64,000 nucleotides of DNA from Candidatus Pyrohabitans jungbluthii (GCA_002010065.2 MTMD02000014.1:68534-132533); one strand, 5' to 3'; shown: positions 41,587 through 51,165, counted from the first letter of the stretch. Translations and numbers: made by a program. Notes: generated by a model from the letters alone, not told the origin.

Positions 41587-42058
41587 AGGCGAGAGGGAGG
41601 TCATAAGGCGGGGGGTGGAGAAGTACGGCGCAAGCTTGAAGGAGGTGCTTCATGGCAGGGAGCTTCTCGTTGCAAAAAATGGCAGACGCGTGGTGAGTGT
41701 CGCCTCCCGCAAAGTGCTTGAAACACTGAAAAGGATGAGGCGCGAGCCCTACAGCGCAGGGCTTGCGATAGGAGAAATAAAGAGGGGAGAGTTCAAGCTC
41801 GGCTTGGAAGGCGCTTACCTAATAGCAGGACGGGCAAAGAAGTATGTGAAGGTGAATGAAAAGGGGGAACAGTTAGTTTTATATGGGAGAGATGTCTTTA
41901 TAAACTCGGTAGTTGAGCAGGGCGAGATAGAGAAAGGAGACCCCTGCTTTATACTCAATCTGCGCGGCGAGCCTCTCGCTCTAGGCAGAGTGCGCATGGG
42001 AAATATTTTTGTGGAAAACCTGCAGGACAGAGGCATGTATTTGAGGAAAGGAGAGTAG
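41564..42058 (+). CDS. Nip7-like PUA-domain protein
   Basis: 164 residues. The order, with a helical N-terminus (REVIRRGVEKYGASLKEVL), a beta segment (SAGLAIGEIKRGEFKLGLEGAYLIA) and a PUA end (LVLYGRDVF to PLALGRVRMG), matches Nip7, an RNA-binding ribosome biogenesis factor. The start is inside the ZPR1 gene and the end is 4 bases from the FKBP gene, so the four genes are tightly coupled. Confidence 0.8.
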   Translation: MKIARASKGEREVIRRGVEKYGASLKEVLHGRELLVAKNGRRVVSVASRKVLETLKRMRREPYSAGLAIGEIKRGEFKLGLEGAYLIAGRAKKYVKVNEKGEQLVLYGRDVFINSVVEQGEIEKGDPCFILNLRGEPLALGRVRMGNIFVENLQDRGMYLRKGE

Positions 42059-42062
42059 GGCT

Positions 42063-42833
42063 ATGGTTCTGGAAAAGGGTGATTTTGTAAAGATAAATTA
42101 TACGGGCAGGATAAAGGACGGCGAGGTATTTGACACCACCATTGAGGAGGTTGCCAAGGAGCACGGAATTTACGACCCCAGGGTTAGGTTCAAGGCTCAG
42201 GCTATTGTTATAGGTGCCGGGCACGTAATCCCCGGCCTGGACGAAGCCCTCGTTGGTATGGAAGTTGGAGAGAAGCGCGTGATCGAGGTTCCGCCTGAGA
42301 AGGGCTTCGGGTTGCGGGATCCCAGCAAGGTTAAGGTTGTGCCTCTGCGCGAGTTTAAGAAGCAGGGGTTGAAGCCATACCCCGGGATGCGCATAGAGGC
42401 AGAGGGCAAGGTAGGCAGGGTGCAGAGCGTCTCAGGCGGCCGCGTGCTGGTGGACTTCAACTCTGAGCTAGCCGGCAAGACGCTCGTTTATGAGGTGAAT
42501 GTGGAGGAGAAGATAAACAAGCTGGAGGAGAAGATTCGCCTGCTGCTGGAGAGGCACTTCCCGTACGCTGACCCCAATGAGCACGAGATTCGCTGTGAGG
42601 ACGGCAGGGCGATTATTACTCTGAGCGACGCTGTTAAGCTGCGAAGCGATGCCTTTATCGCCAAACATCTCGTTGCAAAGGAGATATTCGAATACCTGGA
42701 CGGAATAAACGAAGTGGAGTTCCAGGAGATATTCAAGAAGCCGGAGGAGAAAAAAGAGGAGAAGGTTGAAGAGAAGAAGCAGGAGAAAAAGAAGGCAAAG
42801 CCGAAGAGGAGGAGAAGGAAGAAGTCGAGTTAG
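42063..42833 (+). CDS. FKBP-type peptidyl-prolyl isomerase (SlyD-like)
   Basis: 256 residues. The FKBP core with inserted flap (KINYTGRIKDGEVFDTT, VIPGLDEALVGMEVGEKR) is followed by a C-terminal domain and an unusually basic/acidic tail of alternating lysine and glutamate ending KPKRRRRKKSS. It is the long archaeal FKBP form, acting as a folding chaperone; the tail suggests ribosome or nucleic-acid binding. Confidence 0.92.
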   Translation: MVLEKGDFVKINYTGRIKDGEVFDTTIEEVAKEHGIYDPRVRFKAQAIVIGAGHVIPGLDEALVGMEVGEKRVIEVPPEKGFGLRDPSKVKVVPLREFKKQGLKPYPGMRIEAEGKVGRVQSVSGGRVLVDFNSELAGKTLVYEVNVEEKINKLEEKIRLLLERHFPYADPNEHEIRCEDGRAIITLSDAVKLRSDAFIAKHLVAKEIFEYLDGINEVEFQEIFKKPEEKKEEKVEEKKQEKKKAKPKRRRRKKSS

Positions 42834-43041
42834 GGTTTATGCATTTTGCTTTAAACCTACCTTCTTCTTTTAAAATCCTATAGGATTATATAAGCCATCT
42901 GGAACTTTCTTTCGAGTTGCAACAAAACAACCACATTATTTTCTAAAACTACTCCAAGCACCAATATTTCAGAAATAAAATTGGCAATCTAGCCCTCAAT
43001 ACCATGCGCAATATTTAAATCTCAACGCAAACTAGGACAAC
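42834..43041. other. intergenic region with 14-base palindrome
   Basis: Between convergent genes. It has the perfect palindrome AATCCTATAGGATT at 42874-42887, similar to the dyad ATCCTA-GTGT-TAGGAT at 18299, followed by TATATAA. No gene is seen. It may be a terminator-associated or protein-binding site. Confidence 0.35.
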
Positions 43042-44151
43042 CTACTGAAACCTCCTCAAAATATTGTAAAGCGTATCCCTCTGCGCCGCCGGACGCGAGA
43101 TCTGCTTGATCAGCGCGACTATTCTCTCGGGAGGGAGGTAACGCGTTTCATAGCCCGTAGCCTTTACCACATTCTCCTCTATCATCGTACCCCCAAAGTC
43201 GTTGGCGCCGCTGCAGAGCGCAAGCTGCGCCATGCGTTCGCCCTGGGTAAGCCACGAAGCTTGGATGTTTCTGAAGCTTTCGCCCAGCACCAGCCTCGCT
43301 ACAGCCACGACGGTGAGGTAGTCTATCCCCCCTGCCTCATACATGCGCTGCTTCGCTGCAAGTGCGGTGTTGCCCGGTTTAAAACTCCAGGGTATGAAGG
43401 CGGTGAAGCCATGCGTAGCCTCCTGCATCTCTCTCAGGCGCAGAAGATGCCTGGCGCGGTCTTCGTTGCTCTCTCCAAGACCGAAAACCATCGTTGCAGT
43501 CGTGGGAATGCCGAGCTCATGCGCAACCAGCATCACCTCGCGCCACTCCCGCCAGGAGATTTTATTGGGGCTCACTTCACGACGAATGCGGTCGCTGAGA
43601 ATCTCCGCCCCGCCGCCGGGCATGCTCTGCAGTCCAGCTTCTTTTAACCGAGACAGTACCTCGCGTATGCTGAGCCCTTCAACCCTGGCAATGTGCACTA
43701 TCTCGCTGGGCGAGAAGAAATGGCGCTGCACCTGCGGGAAGCGCTCCCTTACGCGTTGAAGCACCTCCTCGTAGTACTCGATGCTCAACTCCGGGTTGAG
43801 TCCGCCCTGGAGCAGCACCTGCGTGGCGCCCAGCTTTACAGCGCGGGCTATCTTCTCAAGAATCTCCTCTACGCTAAGAGTATAAGCCTCGCTGCTCCCA
43901 GGCGCGCGATAGAAGGCGCAGAACTTGCACGCGCTCACGCAAGCGTTGGTGTAGTTTATGTTTGTGTCGATGACGAATGTTACGAGGTCACCCACTTGGC
44001 GGCTACGAAGCTCGTCCGCAGCTAGGGTTATAAGCTTCAGCTCCCTAGACTCGAGAAGCAGGGTAACCTCCTTCAGGCTGAGCTTTTCTCCAGCCAGCGC
44101 CTTTTCCAGCGTCGCTATAACTTCGCTGTCAGCGCTTTCTAAAAGCTTCAT
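43042..44151 (-). CDS. mqnC: cyclic dehypoxanthinyl futalosine synthase
   Basis: 369 residues, radical SAM enzyme with ACVSACKFCAFYRAPG (CxxxCxxC). TQVLLQGGLNPEL and FIPWSFKPGNT distinguish MqnC from MqnE. It makes the bicyclic naphthoquinone precursor in the futalosine route to menaquinone. It is the last gene of the mqnE-mqnA-mqnC operon and overlaps mqnA by 4 bases. Confidence 0.88.
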   Translation of the reverse strand: MKLLESADSEVIATLEKALAGEKLSLKEVTLLLESRELKLITLAADELRSRQVGDLVTFVIDTNINYTNACVSACKFCAFYRAPGSSEAYTLSVEEILEKIARAVKLGATQVLLQGGLNPELSIEYYEEVLQRVRERFPQVQRHFFSPSEIVHIARVEGLSIREVLSRLKEAGLQSMPGGGAEILSDRIRREVSPNKISWREWREVMLVAHELGIPTTATMVFGLGESNEDRARHLLRLREMQEATHGFTAFIPWSFKPGNTALAAKQRMYEAGGIDYLTVVAVARLVLGESFRNIQASWLTQGERMAQLALCSGANDFGGTMIEENVVKATGYETRYLPPERIVALIKQISRPAAQRDTLYNILRRFQ

Positions 44152-44978
44152 CTCTCTCCTCCCACAAGTCTTATCTCCGGCGGCGAAGGTATTATCCCGT
44201 GCTTTGAAGCAAGCTCAAAGAACCTGCGAAGCCCGCGAAGGTTAGCTTCGCTCAGGCTGTAATCCAAGCAGCGAAGGTGCTCCTCCATTGCTTTAGAAGG
44301 GATGCCCAGCTGGGCAGCGAGCTGGGCAGCAAGCTCTGAAAAGTGCTCATAAGCGTAGCTCCTCGCTTCATTCAGCGTAAGCTTTAGCTTCTCCACCTCT
44401 TCCCTGCGGTGTGCAAAGCTCTTCCTCACCAGCCACAGCGCATAAACCATTGGCAGGCGCGTTAAAGCATGCCACTCCTCGCCCAGGTCGGCGATTACAA
44501 GCTCGCGCCTATGGTACCCCTCTACTATGGCATGATCGCCTATGAGAAGCGCAGCCTCAGCATGGCGAAGCATCTCCTCCAAGCGAGGGCTCTGGTTCTT
44601 TATGAGCCGGGCATTAATCCCACGCTCCCTTAGCAGGATTTCAAGCAGCGCCACGGAGCTTGCGCTTGTGCTTGTGGTTGCGATGCTCTTACCATCTAGC
44701 TCCTCGAGGCATGAGGCTTCTCTTGAAAACACCAGAATGCTGCCCGTTCCAGCAGGCGCGCTTATGGAGAATCCGTCAAGTATGAAAAACTCTCCTGGAT
44801 GGAGGGCATATACTATCGACGACGTAGGTGCAGCGTCAACCTCACCGCGATGCAAAAGCTCGCCAAGCTCAGGCGGGTGTGCCCTGACAAGCTCCACCCC
44901 TGCGGAGTTAACAACGCCGCTACGAATCGCGTGGTATATGAAGTCGGTGTTCTTGAAATGGGTCTCTCCAAGGCGCAA
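44148..44978 (-). CDS. mqnA: chorismate dehydratase
   Basis: 276 residues with the periplasmic-binding-protein-like fold of MqnA (EVDAAPTSSIVYAL, AALLIGDHAIVEG). It dehydrates chorismate to 3-enolpyruvylbenzoate, the first step of the futalosine pathway. It is placed between mqnE (stop adjoining) and mqnC (4-base overlap). mqnD is not in the window. Confidence 0.85.
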   Translation of the reverse strand: MRLGETHFKNTDFIYHAIRSGVVNSAGVELVRAHPPELGELLHRGEVDAAPTSSIVYALHPGEFFILDGFSISAPAGTGSILVFSREASCLEELDGKSIATTSTSASSVALLEILLRERGINARLIKNQSPRLEEMLRHAEAALLIGDHAIVEGYHRRELVIADLGEEWHALTRLPMVYALWLVRKSFAHRREEVEKLKLTLNEARSYAYEHFSELAAQLAAQLGIPSKAMEEHLRCLDYSLSEANLRGLRRFFELASKHGIIPSPPEIRLVGGER

Positions 44979-46097
44979 TTAATCCCACCTCTGGATTATC
45001 TCGTAATCTGTGGAGCGCTGCGCGGGTATGCGCTTCGCCTCGCGTATCAGCTTGATAAGCTCCTCTTTGGTCGCAAGCTGCGCCGTTTTTGCCCCTGCAG
45101 CATGGGCTACACGCTCCTCCACGACGGTGCCGTCTAAATCGTTGGCGCCGTAGTGCAGCGCCACCTGGGCAAGCTTCTTGCCCAGCATCACCCAGTATGC
45201 GCGGATGTTGCGGATGCTATCGCCCAGAAGCACCCTTGCCACGGCGATGGTGCGCAACACGTCTATGGCAGAGGTGCGCATCAGCTCGGGGTGAGAGCGC
45301 TTCAGCGGGGTGTTCTCCGGGTGGTAAACCAAAGGAATAAAGGACATAAACCCTCGCGTAGTCTTCTGAAGCTCCCGCAGCTTGAGCATGTGGTCTACGC
45401 GCTGGCGCAGGCTTTCCACGTGACCAAAGAGCATGGTTGCGTTGCTCTTTATCCCAAGCTCATGCGCACACCGCATCACCTCTAACCATTCCTTCGCAGA
45501 AGCCTTGTTGGGGCAGAGCTTTTTCCTCAGCTCCTCGTCAAGAATCTCAGCCCCACCGCCTGGCATACTCCTCAAGCCTGCCTCCTTAAGGCGAGAAAGC
45601 ACCTCTCGCACACTCATCCCGAAATTCTTGGAGAAGAAGGCTATCTCTGTGGCGGTAAATGCCTTGAGATGGAGCTGGGGAAAGCGTCGCCTAATCTCGC
45701 GCAGCATTTCCTCGTAGTACTCGAAGGGTAGTTCAGGGTTGTGCGAGCCCACGATGTGAAGCTCGGTAGCGCCTTCGCGAGCCGCTTGCGAAGCTTTCTC
45801 CAGTACCTCCTCGATGCTCAGCGTGTAAGCCTCGTCACTTTCAGGCGTGCGGTAGAAGGCGCAGAAGTCGCACGCGCTTACGCAGGCGTTGGTGTAGTTT
45901 ATCTGACGGTTAACCACAAAGGTTACAATATCGCCCACCTGGCGTCGGCGAAGCTCGTCGGCGAGGGTGCCTAAGAGGAAGAGGTTGTCGCTCTCTATGA
46001 GCGCATACCCATCTTGCCTCGAAAGCTCCTCTCCCGCGAGAGCCTTCTCAGCGATTTCGTAAGCCTCGCTGTCTCTGAGTTCGCGGAGCAGCCTCAT
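44979..46097 (-). CDS. mqnE: aminofutalosine synthase
   Basis: 372 residues, radical SAM enzyme with ACVSACDFCAFYRTPE. The substitutions HIVGSHNPELPFEYY, KAFTATEI and FIPLVYHPENT identify MqnE rather than MqnC. It joins 3-enolpyruvylbenzoate to a SAM-derived adenosyl group to form 6-amino-6-deoxyfutalosine. It heads the operon. Confidence 0.87.
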   Translation of the reverse strand: MRLLRELRDSEAYEIAEKALAGEELSRQDGYALIESDNLFLLGTLADELRRRQVGDIVTFVVNRQINYTNACVSACDFCAFYRTPESDEAYTLSIEEVLEKASQAAREGATELHIVGSHNPELPFEYYEEMLREIRRRFPQLHLKAFTATEIAFFSKNFGMSVREVLSRLKEAGLRSMPGGGAEILDEELRKKLCPNKASAKEWLEVMRCAHELGIKSNATMLFGHVESLRQRVDHMLKLRELQKTTRGFMSFIPLVYHPENTPLKRSHPELMRTSAIDVLRTIAVARVLLGDSIRNIRAYWVMLGKKLAQVALHYGANDLDGTVVEERVAHAAGAKTAQLATKEELIKLIREAKRIPAQRSTDYEIIQRWD

Positions 46098-46127
46098 CCT
46101 GTGCTGGAGAAAAACTTAACGGGCGCA

Positions 46128-46310
46128 TTAAAACTTGCGGCTATCCTTCAGGTTGAGTGCAGCCACCTCAAAGAGAATCGCCCACAGCAGGTACTGAATC
46201 ATGTAGAGCGCAGCTAGGGCATCGTCCACCTCTCTAACAGCGCGGTATATCCCGCCAATTACCGCCAGCACCGCTAACAGGTGCATAGCAAGGGTTACCC
46301 TCTCCTTCAT
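46128..46310 (-). CDS. 60-residue membrane protein
   Basis: 60 residues with two hydrophobic stretches (AMHLLAVLAVIGGIYR and ALYMIQYLLWAILFEVAAL). The ATG is preceded by GGTGGGAG. No family is recognised. It lies between cobT and mqnE on the same strand, so it may be cotranscribed with the menaquinone genes. Confidence 0.55.
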   Translation of the reverse strand: MKERVTLAMHLLAVLAVIGGIYRAVREVDDALAALYMIQYLLWAILFEVAALNLKDSRKF

Positions 46311-46352
46311 TCTCCCACCGGGTTTACTTTCCCGCGGGAGGTATATAAAACT

Positions 46353-47411
46353 TCACTCTATCTTCTCACTCACCCCTGCCTCTGCGAATGTTGCCATTTC
46401 GTTGAGGATTCTAACCCCTGCTTCTACTAGGCAAATACCAAGCGCTGCACCTGTGCCTTCGCCAAGGCGAAGGTTGAGGTTGAGCAGCGGTTTAAGCCCG
46501 AGGTGTTCCAGCATCACCCTATGCCCAACTTCCTGGGATAGGTGGCTCGCAATCATGTACTGCTTAGCCAGAGGAGCAAGCTCACCAGCGATAAGCGCTC
46601 CTGCGGTGGCTATAAACCCGTCGATTACCACGGCTACGCGGTGCGCCGCTGCTGCTAAAGCCACGCCAGCTATACCAGCGATTTCATACCCACCAACCTT
46701 CGCAAGCACATCTATTGCATCGCTCGGGTCAGGGCGGTTAACTTCTAGGGCGCGCTTAATCACTTCCACCTTGCGCTTCCAGGCTTCGTCGTCTATACCC
46801 GTGCCCCTTCCTGTAACCTCCTCCACGGCTCGGCGGGTGATAGCTGCGCATATTGCCGCGCTGGGCGTGGTGTTGCCAATGCCCATATCTCCCACGCCTG
46901 CGATGTCCACGCCTCGCTTGAACTCCTTCTCAAAAACCTCTATTCCAGCCTCTATAGCTTCGACAGCCTGCTCCCGCGTCATCGCAGGTTCGCGTGCCAT
47001 GTTGCGCGTGCCGTAGGCGACCTTCTTCTTCACCAGTCCCTCCTCAGCCTCTATGTCAGCGGCCACGCCCATGTCGACGACGACAACACGAGCGCCAGCG
47101 TGGCGGGCAAGCACATTTATCGCCGCACCCCCGCGCAGGAAGTTGTACACCATCTGAGGCGTAACCTCCTGCGGATATGCGCTTACGCCTTCCTCAACTA
47201 CGCCGTGGTCGCCAGCCATGGTAAATATAACCTTATTCTCAATCTTTGGTCTGGGGGCGCGCTGTATACCAGCCATCTTTATGCTCAGCTCCTCAAGAAT
47301 GCCCAGACTGCCCTGGGGTTTGGTGAGGTTGTCCTGCCTCTCCTTCGCAAGCTTCATTGCTTCCTCGTCAATGGGCTCAATCTTCTCTATTATCTCATCA
47401 AGCCTGCTCAT
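46353..47411 (-). CDS. cobT: nicotinate-nucleotide phosphoribosyltransferase CobT
   Basis: 352 residues from the ATG at 47411. It shows the CobT motifs [45 protein letters not shown] and [20 protein letters not shown]. It transfers ribose phosphate to the lower-ligand base of cobamides, fitting the corrinoid enzymes of the window. It points toward the mqn genes. Confidence 0.92.
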   Translation of the reverse strand: MSRLDEIIEKIEPIDEEAMKLAKERQDNLTKPQGSLGILEELSIKMAGIQRAPRPKIENKVIFTMAGDHGVVEEGVSAYPQEVTPQMVYNFLRGGAAINVLARHAGARVVVVDMGVAADIEAEEGLVKKKVAYGTRNMAREPAMTREQAVEAIEAGIEVFEKEFKRGVDIAGVGDMGIGNTTPSAAICAAITRRAVEEVTGRGTGIDDEAWKRKVEVIKRALEVNRPDPSDAIDVLAKVGGYEIAGIAGVALAAAAHRVAVVIDGFIATAGALIAGELAPLAKQYMIASHLSQEVGHRVMLEHLGLKPLLNLNLRLGEGTGAALGICLVEAGVRILNEMATFAEAGVSEKIE

Positions 47412-47675
47412 AAGCTTAAACCTCACATGTTTTTTGCTTAGATTTTAATAATAGTACGATATTTAAGCATTTCCTAAAATTTTCTTGATTTGCAACGCAA
47501 GCTTTTTTGATAAAACTTCGCCATTCGAAGAAGAGAGGATGATGAGGAAAAGACTCAGTGAGTCCTCACAGCACTGTCCTTATATTAGAAAAGTTTATAG
47601 GAATAAGAATGTACCATAAGACGTAAGATATACCGTTTTGTATCAGACAGCAACCAATAGGGGTGCAGAAAGAAA

Positions 47676-47991
47676 ATGCAGGCAGAGTACAACTTAGAAT
47701 TTACAAAATTATTCGTTAAGCAATTTGAAAAATTAGATCGCGCAAATCAAAAAAGAGTTTATAAAAAAAATCTTGGAATTGAAGAAAGATCCATTCAGAC
47801 ACAGGGCACTTACAGGACCTTTCAAAGGTTGTCATAGGATGCATGTAGGTAAATACAGAGTCATATATTTGCCCAAAAAAGATATAAGAAAAGTATTCCT
47901 CATCGATGTGGACCTCAGATCGAGGGTTTACCAGAAGGATATTAGAAAAATTATAGAGCGAATTTCCGAACAAATTCTTTCTCAGAAATAG
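47676..47991 (+). pseudogene. RelE-family toxin with frameshift in an A-run
   Basis: The N-terminal part (MQAEYNLEFTKLFVKQFEKL) is in one frame and the rest (KKDPFRHRALTGPFKGCHRMH, KYRVIYLPKK) in another; the break is at a run of eight A's (47763-47770). Removing one A gives a continuous 104-residue RelE/ParE toxin, a ribosome-dependent mRNA interferase fold. The frameshift may be a decayed gene, a sequencing error in the homopolymer or programmed slippage. A RelB-like antitoxin lies tail-to-tail on the other strand. Confidence 0.7.
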
Positions 47992-48127
47992 TCTCTCCCG
48001 CCTCCGCCTGCTCAATAGATTTCAGTATCCTCACAGCTGTTTTTACGTCTGAAAGAATCTCCAGTGTTTCTTTCATCGCCTCATACTCTTTCTTCGGGAT
48101 TTCTATCAATTCTTCTTTTGCAGCCAT
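47951..48127 (-). CDS. RelB-like antitoxin
   Basis: 58 residues from the ATG at 48127 (GGTG upstream). ELIEIPKKEYEAMKETLEILSDVKTAVR resembles RelB-type antitoxins, and the end AGETISEKEFVRKF is the toxin-wrapping tail. It is convergent with the RelE gene and overlaps its last 41 bases, whereas such pairs normally lie on one strand with the antitoxin first. Either an inversion happened or it is an orphan. Confidence 0.6.
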   Translation of the reverse strand: MAAKEELIEIPKKEYEAMKETLEILSDVKTAVRILKSIEQAEAGETISEKEFVRKFAL

Positions 48128-48509
48128 GGTAACACCAACTATTTCTGAATTTCTGAGAACATACATCATATTTATTGTAGTACCTGAATTTTCCATGTAC
48201 CTTAACGAAGAATACAGTTGTTGCATTTTCCATCACACCAGGTAGACCTAAAACTGCAAACCTTTACTACCATCTTCTTCCAGCAGTATCACCGTAAATG
48301 CACCGCCTAATTTTGCCTACCGTCCGCAAAGAAGCGAAAGGTTTAAGGGAGATTGAAAGCAGAAAGATAACGCTACTGTAATTTGGATAGGGTAGGAAAG
48401 GGAGAGATGGTAAATGCTTTAGTTAATATAACCTTCGTAGGCGATTATCTAAATAAACGACTAATACGATCGAAAACCTCCTTATAAATGTATATTCGCC
48501 CGGATTTGT
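48128..48509. other. intergenic stretch without a gene
   Basis: I see no gene in these 382 bases. Short frames are below 60 codons and do not look protein-like. It contains the upstream side of the antitoxin gene and an AT-rich block near 48480-48495 (CTTATAAATGTATA). Confidence 0.5.
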
Positions 48510-49491
48510 TCAATAACAGTAGCCAGAGCAGCATTTTCCCGAAGACGTGCAGGGCTCACCTACTTGCTTTCCAGTACATTCGCATTCGCCTTGTGTACAT
48601 GATTGACAGTTCCATACCTGTGAGGCACAGGTTCCCTGGGAGCAGTAGTATTCGTTCAGCCTTGTATCACTCACAGTAATCGCTAACAGACTGAAATGCA
48701 TCCGTACACGTCCCAGGTTGATATGGATTATTTCCATTGTCGGTATCTGTACATGTGCAGTTTCCGGATGAAACGTCATAACATTGTCCATTATTCCAGC
48801 AACATGCGGAATTAGATTCGCATTCCTGCTGATCGGTTATCGCGGAACAAGACTGGCATTCCGAAGAGGATTTATCGTAGCATGCTCCATTAACCCAGCA
48901 GCAATTCGGGCTAGATTCGCAGGACGTTTTTGAGGTATAGCCCTGACATCCAAGAGGCTCACAATAATATCCACCTTTTCCATCTGGTTTGAGATTGTAT
49001 CCATTTGGGCAACATTCTCTCACGCCGATTATCGTTTTTACATTCCTAACATTAGGTGATACCTCTGTTTCTGGACAAGTAAAAGAATCTAAAGGAAGAT
49101 TCTCATAAAATCTCCAATCCGTAGAATAAGTTACTGATTCACCATAATTAATTTTCTGAGAAAAATCAACAGTATATTCAAATGGTACCCAATCGCCTAA
49201 ATTTAGAAAACCACAACTTCCAACTGATGCGCCACCTTCTATACACTCGTAAGTTAAAGGTGGGATTATCATTTTTGCTGATTTTACATGAGTATTAAAA
49301 ACATCGCATGCTTCTATATATCCCTTCACATAATCGATTTCGCAGTATCCGTTTTTTATATTACAAGTATATGTTACGCTTCCACCATTTTCGTAATAAG
49401 AATACCAATTCGTGCACTGTTGCGAGAAACCGAAGGGTAGTAAAATAAAGAATACGAAAAGGAATGATAATATTATTTTTTCTAATTTCAT
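48510..49491 (-). pseudogene. secreted cysteine-rich protein with frameshift
   Basis: Two frames join into one 326-residue protein if a single base near 48672 is removed. The first 25 residues are a signal peptide (IILSFLFVFFILLPFGFSQ). The C-terminal half has two repeated units with CCWVNGACYD and CCWNNGQCYD and a final CTSSGKCCSGYCY, giving many disulfide-type cysteines. So it is an exported, disulfide-stabilised protein. In the window frame it ends early at VSDYCE. The gene may be decayed or the base an error. The next gene upstream overlaps by 4 bases. Confidence 0.65.
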
Positions 49492-49979
49492 AAAATCACA
49501 TTCAATAATTTTTCCATCAGTTTTTTCTCCTTACCTTTCATTCCGTATAAAATATTATCTCTTTTCCATAAAAATATATTCAGAGATTCGTTCCCCACAG
49601 CAACGGCGTAAAAACCTATTTTCGTTCCGTTTATATTGAAAGATTCCGTCTCGTCAGCGTAAGGAGATATACTCGAGATAAAATTACTCAGATAATTTTC
49701 CGCTTGGGAAGATGAGGAATATCTGCCTATATGAAGAATTATCGCCCCGTCATCGGTTTTATATGTAACCACAACCCCGCTTTCCGCGCCTGAAAACATG
49801 AGTTCGGTTGTGTTTGTGTAGCCGAGATAGGAGAGACCGGCAGGAAGAATGTTTGTCGGGAAAAGTTCTGTTAAATCTTCTTTCTGCTTTTGAAAGGAGA
49901 ATATAAAAAAATAAGATAAAATTCCTATTAGCACAATTAGGAATAGAAGAATTTTCCAATTACTTTTGGATATATACAT
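49488..49979 (-). CDS. membrane-anchored extracellular protein of unknown function
   Basis: 163 residues. One N-terminal transmembrane helix (ILLFLIVLIGILSYFFIFSF), then a hydrophilic outside part with GLSYLGYTNTTELMFSGA and HIGRYSSSSQAENYL. No family is recognised. Its 4-base overlap with the cysteine-rich gene suggests a common transcript. Confidence 0.6.
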   Translation of the reverse strand: MYISKSNWKILLFLIVLIGILSYFFIFSFQKQKEDLTELFPTNILPAGLSYLGYTNTTELMFSGAESGVVVTYKTDDGAIILHIGRYSSSSQAENYLSNFISSISPYADETESFNINGTKIGFYAVAVGNESLNIFLWKRDNILYGMKGKEKKLMEKLLNVIL

Positions 49980-50013
49980 AATAAATTAAATAACTCTCAT
50001 CTATTATAAATTT

Positions 50014-51165
50014 TTACAATTCATGCCAATTTTTTACTTTCCTTATCTTTTTTTCTTCCTTCATTTTTTTATAAAGCTTATCTCTACAATCCCAAAGTAA
50101 CTTACCAATATATTCATGTTCTTCGCTAAGAGACTTAAAACGTTTTCTTTCACCAGTCTGTTCAATTTTGTTGTGAAGCATTTCATGAAGAATGCCATCA
50201 GCCAAATGATAAGGTCCGTAGTAAAAAACACTTTCTCTACCAATTAGTATTTCTCCGTCACCTCCAGCAAATATTTGTGTATTGTAAAGCTGTATCCTAT
50301 TCACATATCTTGCAATATCCTCATATTCTTTCGGACAAGTTTCATTAATAATATCCAAAGCCTTCTTTATTTTTTCGAATGGATGCATTTGAGAAGTATT
50401 TTGTTTTTTCATCTCTCTTCTAAACTCAACGGACATGATTAACAATATATCACCATCTCCTATATCGAGACCGTGGTGGTATTCATCTACGTTTTCATCG
50501 ATAAATTCCTTTATTTCTTCACGCGCCTCTGAGGCATTTGCGATATAGCTAATTCTATCTAAAAATAATGGTGCAAAATGTTCTGAATACATTATTCCAT
50601 CTTTGAAAGTGTATGTTATAAAATTCTTCTTTACCAATTCCGCATCATCCTTTCCTACTTTTTCTGCCAATGCATCGTAGAATTCTTTTCTCAGCATTTC
50701 TTTCAATTTTATTTGTCTTTCCACTTCCGGTGTTAAATACGGATCTGTTCCCCTCTGAATTTCTTCCCAGTCGGAAACACCGTCTCCGTCGCTATCCATT
50801 CTTTTGAGTTTATATGTTTCGCGATCGAAAACGAATTCGTATGCATCTTTAAGTTTTTTATTCGTATAATCCTTAAAACCAGAGTCGAAATAATATGCTG
50901 CTCCGAAACCGGCCAATGCTGTTAGACCTGCAACTATACCGTAAAGTATTTTCTTCGTCTTACTCGATTCTGTTTCTCTCTCGCTCTTCTTTTCAGGTTC
51001 GGTAGATGGATATTCTGCTAATCTTTCTTGATGAACAAAACCACCATGTAGAATTGTATATGGGTCCGGTATTGGAATGCTTCCTTCTTCCTCGTATATA
51101 AATCTACTTCCTTCTTCTCCTAATTCTTTTGCAAGTTCTATTGCTTTTTTTAGCGTGGTGCTCAC
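50014..51165 (-). CDS. membrane-anchored putative HExxH metalloprotease
   Basis: 383 residues. A helix near 70-95 (ILYGIVAGLTALAGFGAAYYF) is probably membrane-spanning. A calcium-binding DSDGDGVSDWEEIQRGTDP motif (thrombospondin type 3/EF-hand-like) follows. Near the C-terminus is DGILHEMLHNKIEQT, an HExxH zinc site, and EEHEY further on could supply a third ligand. The domain family is unknown, so the protease call is from the motif alone. Confidence 0.55.
   Translation of the reverse strand: MSTTLKKAIELAKELGEEGSRFIYEEEGSIPIPDPYTILHGGFVHQERLAEYPSTEPEKKSERETESSKTKKILYGIVAGLTALAGFGAAYYFDSGFKDYTNKKLKDAYEFVFDRETYKLKRMDSDGDGVSDWEEIQRGTDPYLTPEVERQIKLKEMLRKEFYDALAEKVGKDDAELVKKNFITYTFKDGIMYSEHFAPLFLDRISYIANASEAREEIKEFIDENVDEYHHGLDIGDGDILLIMSVEFRREMKKQNTSQMHPFEKIKKALDIINETCPKEYEDIARYVNRIQLYNTQIFAGGDGEILIGRESVFYYGPYHLADGILHEMLHNKIEQTGERKRFKSLSEEHEYIGKLLWDCRDKLYKKMKEEKKIRKVKNWHEL

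Noticed and set aside
47716-48015. 99-residue minus-strand ORF
   Set aside because: Antisense to the RelE-like sequence, which has a recognisable family pattern.
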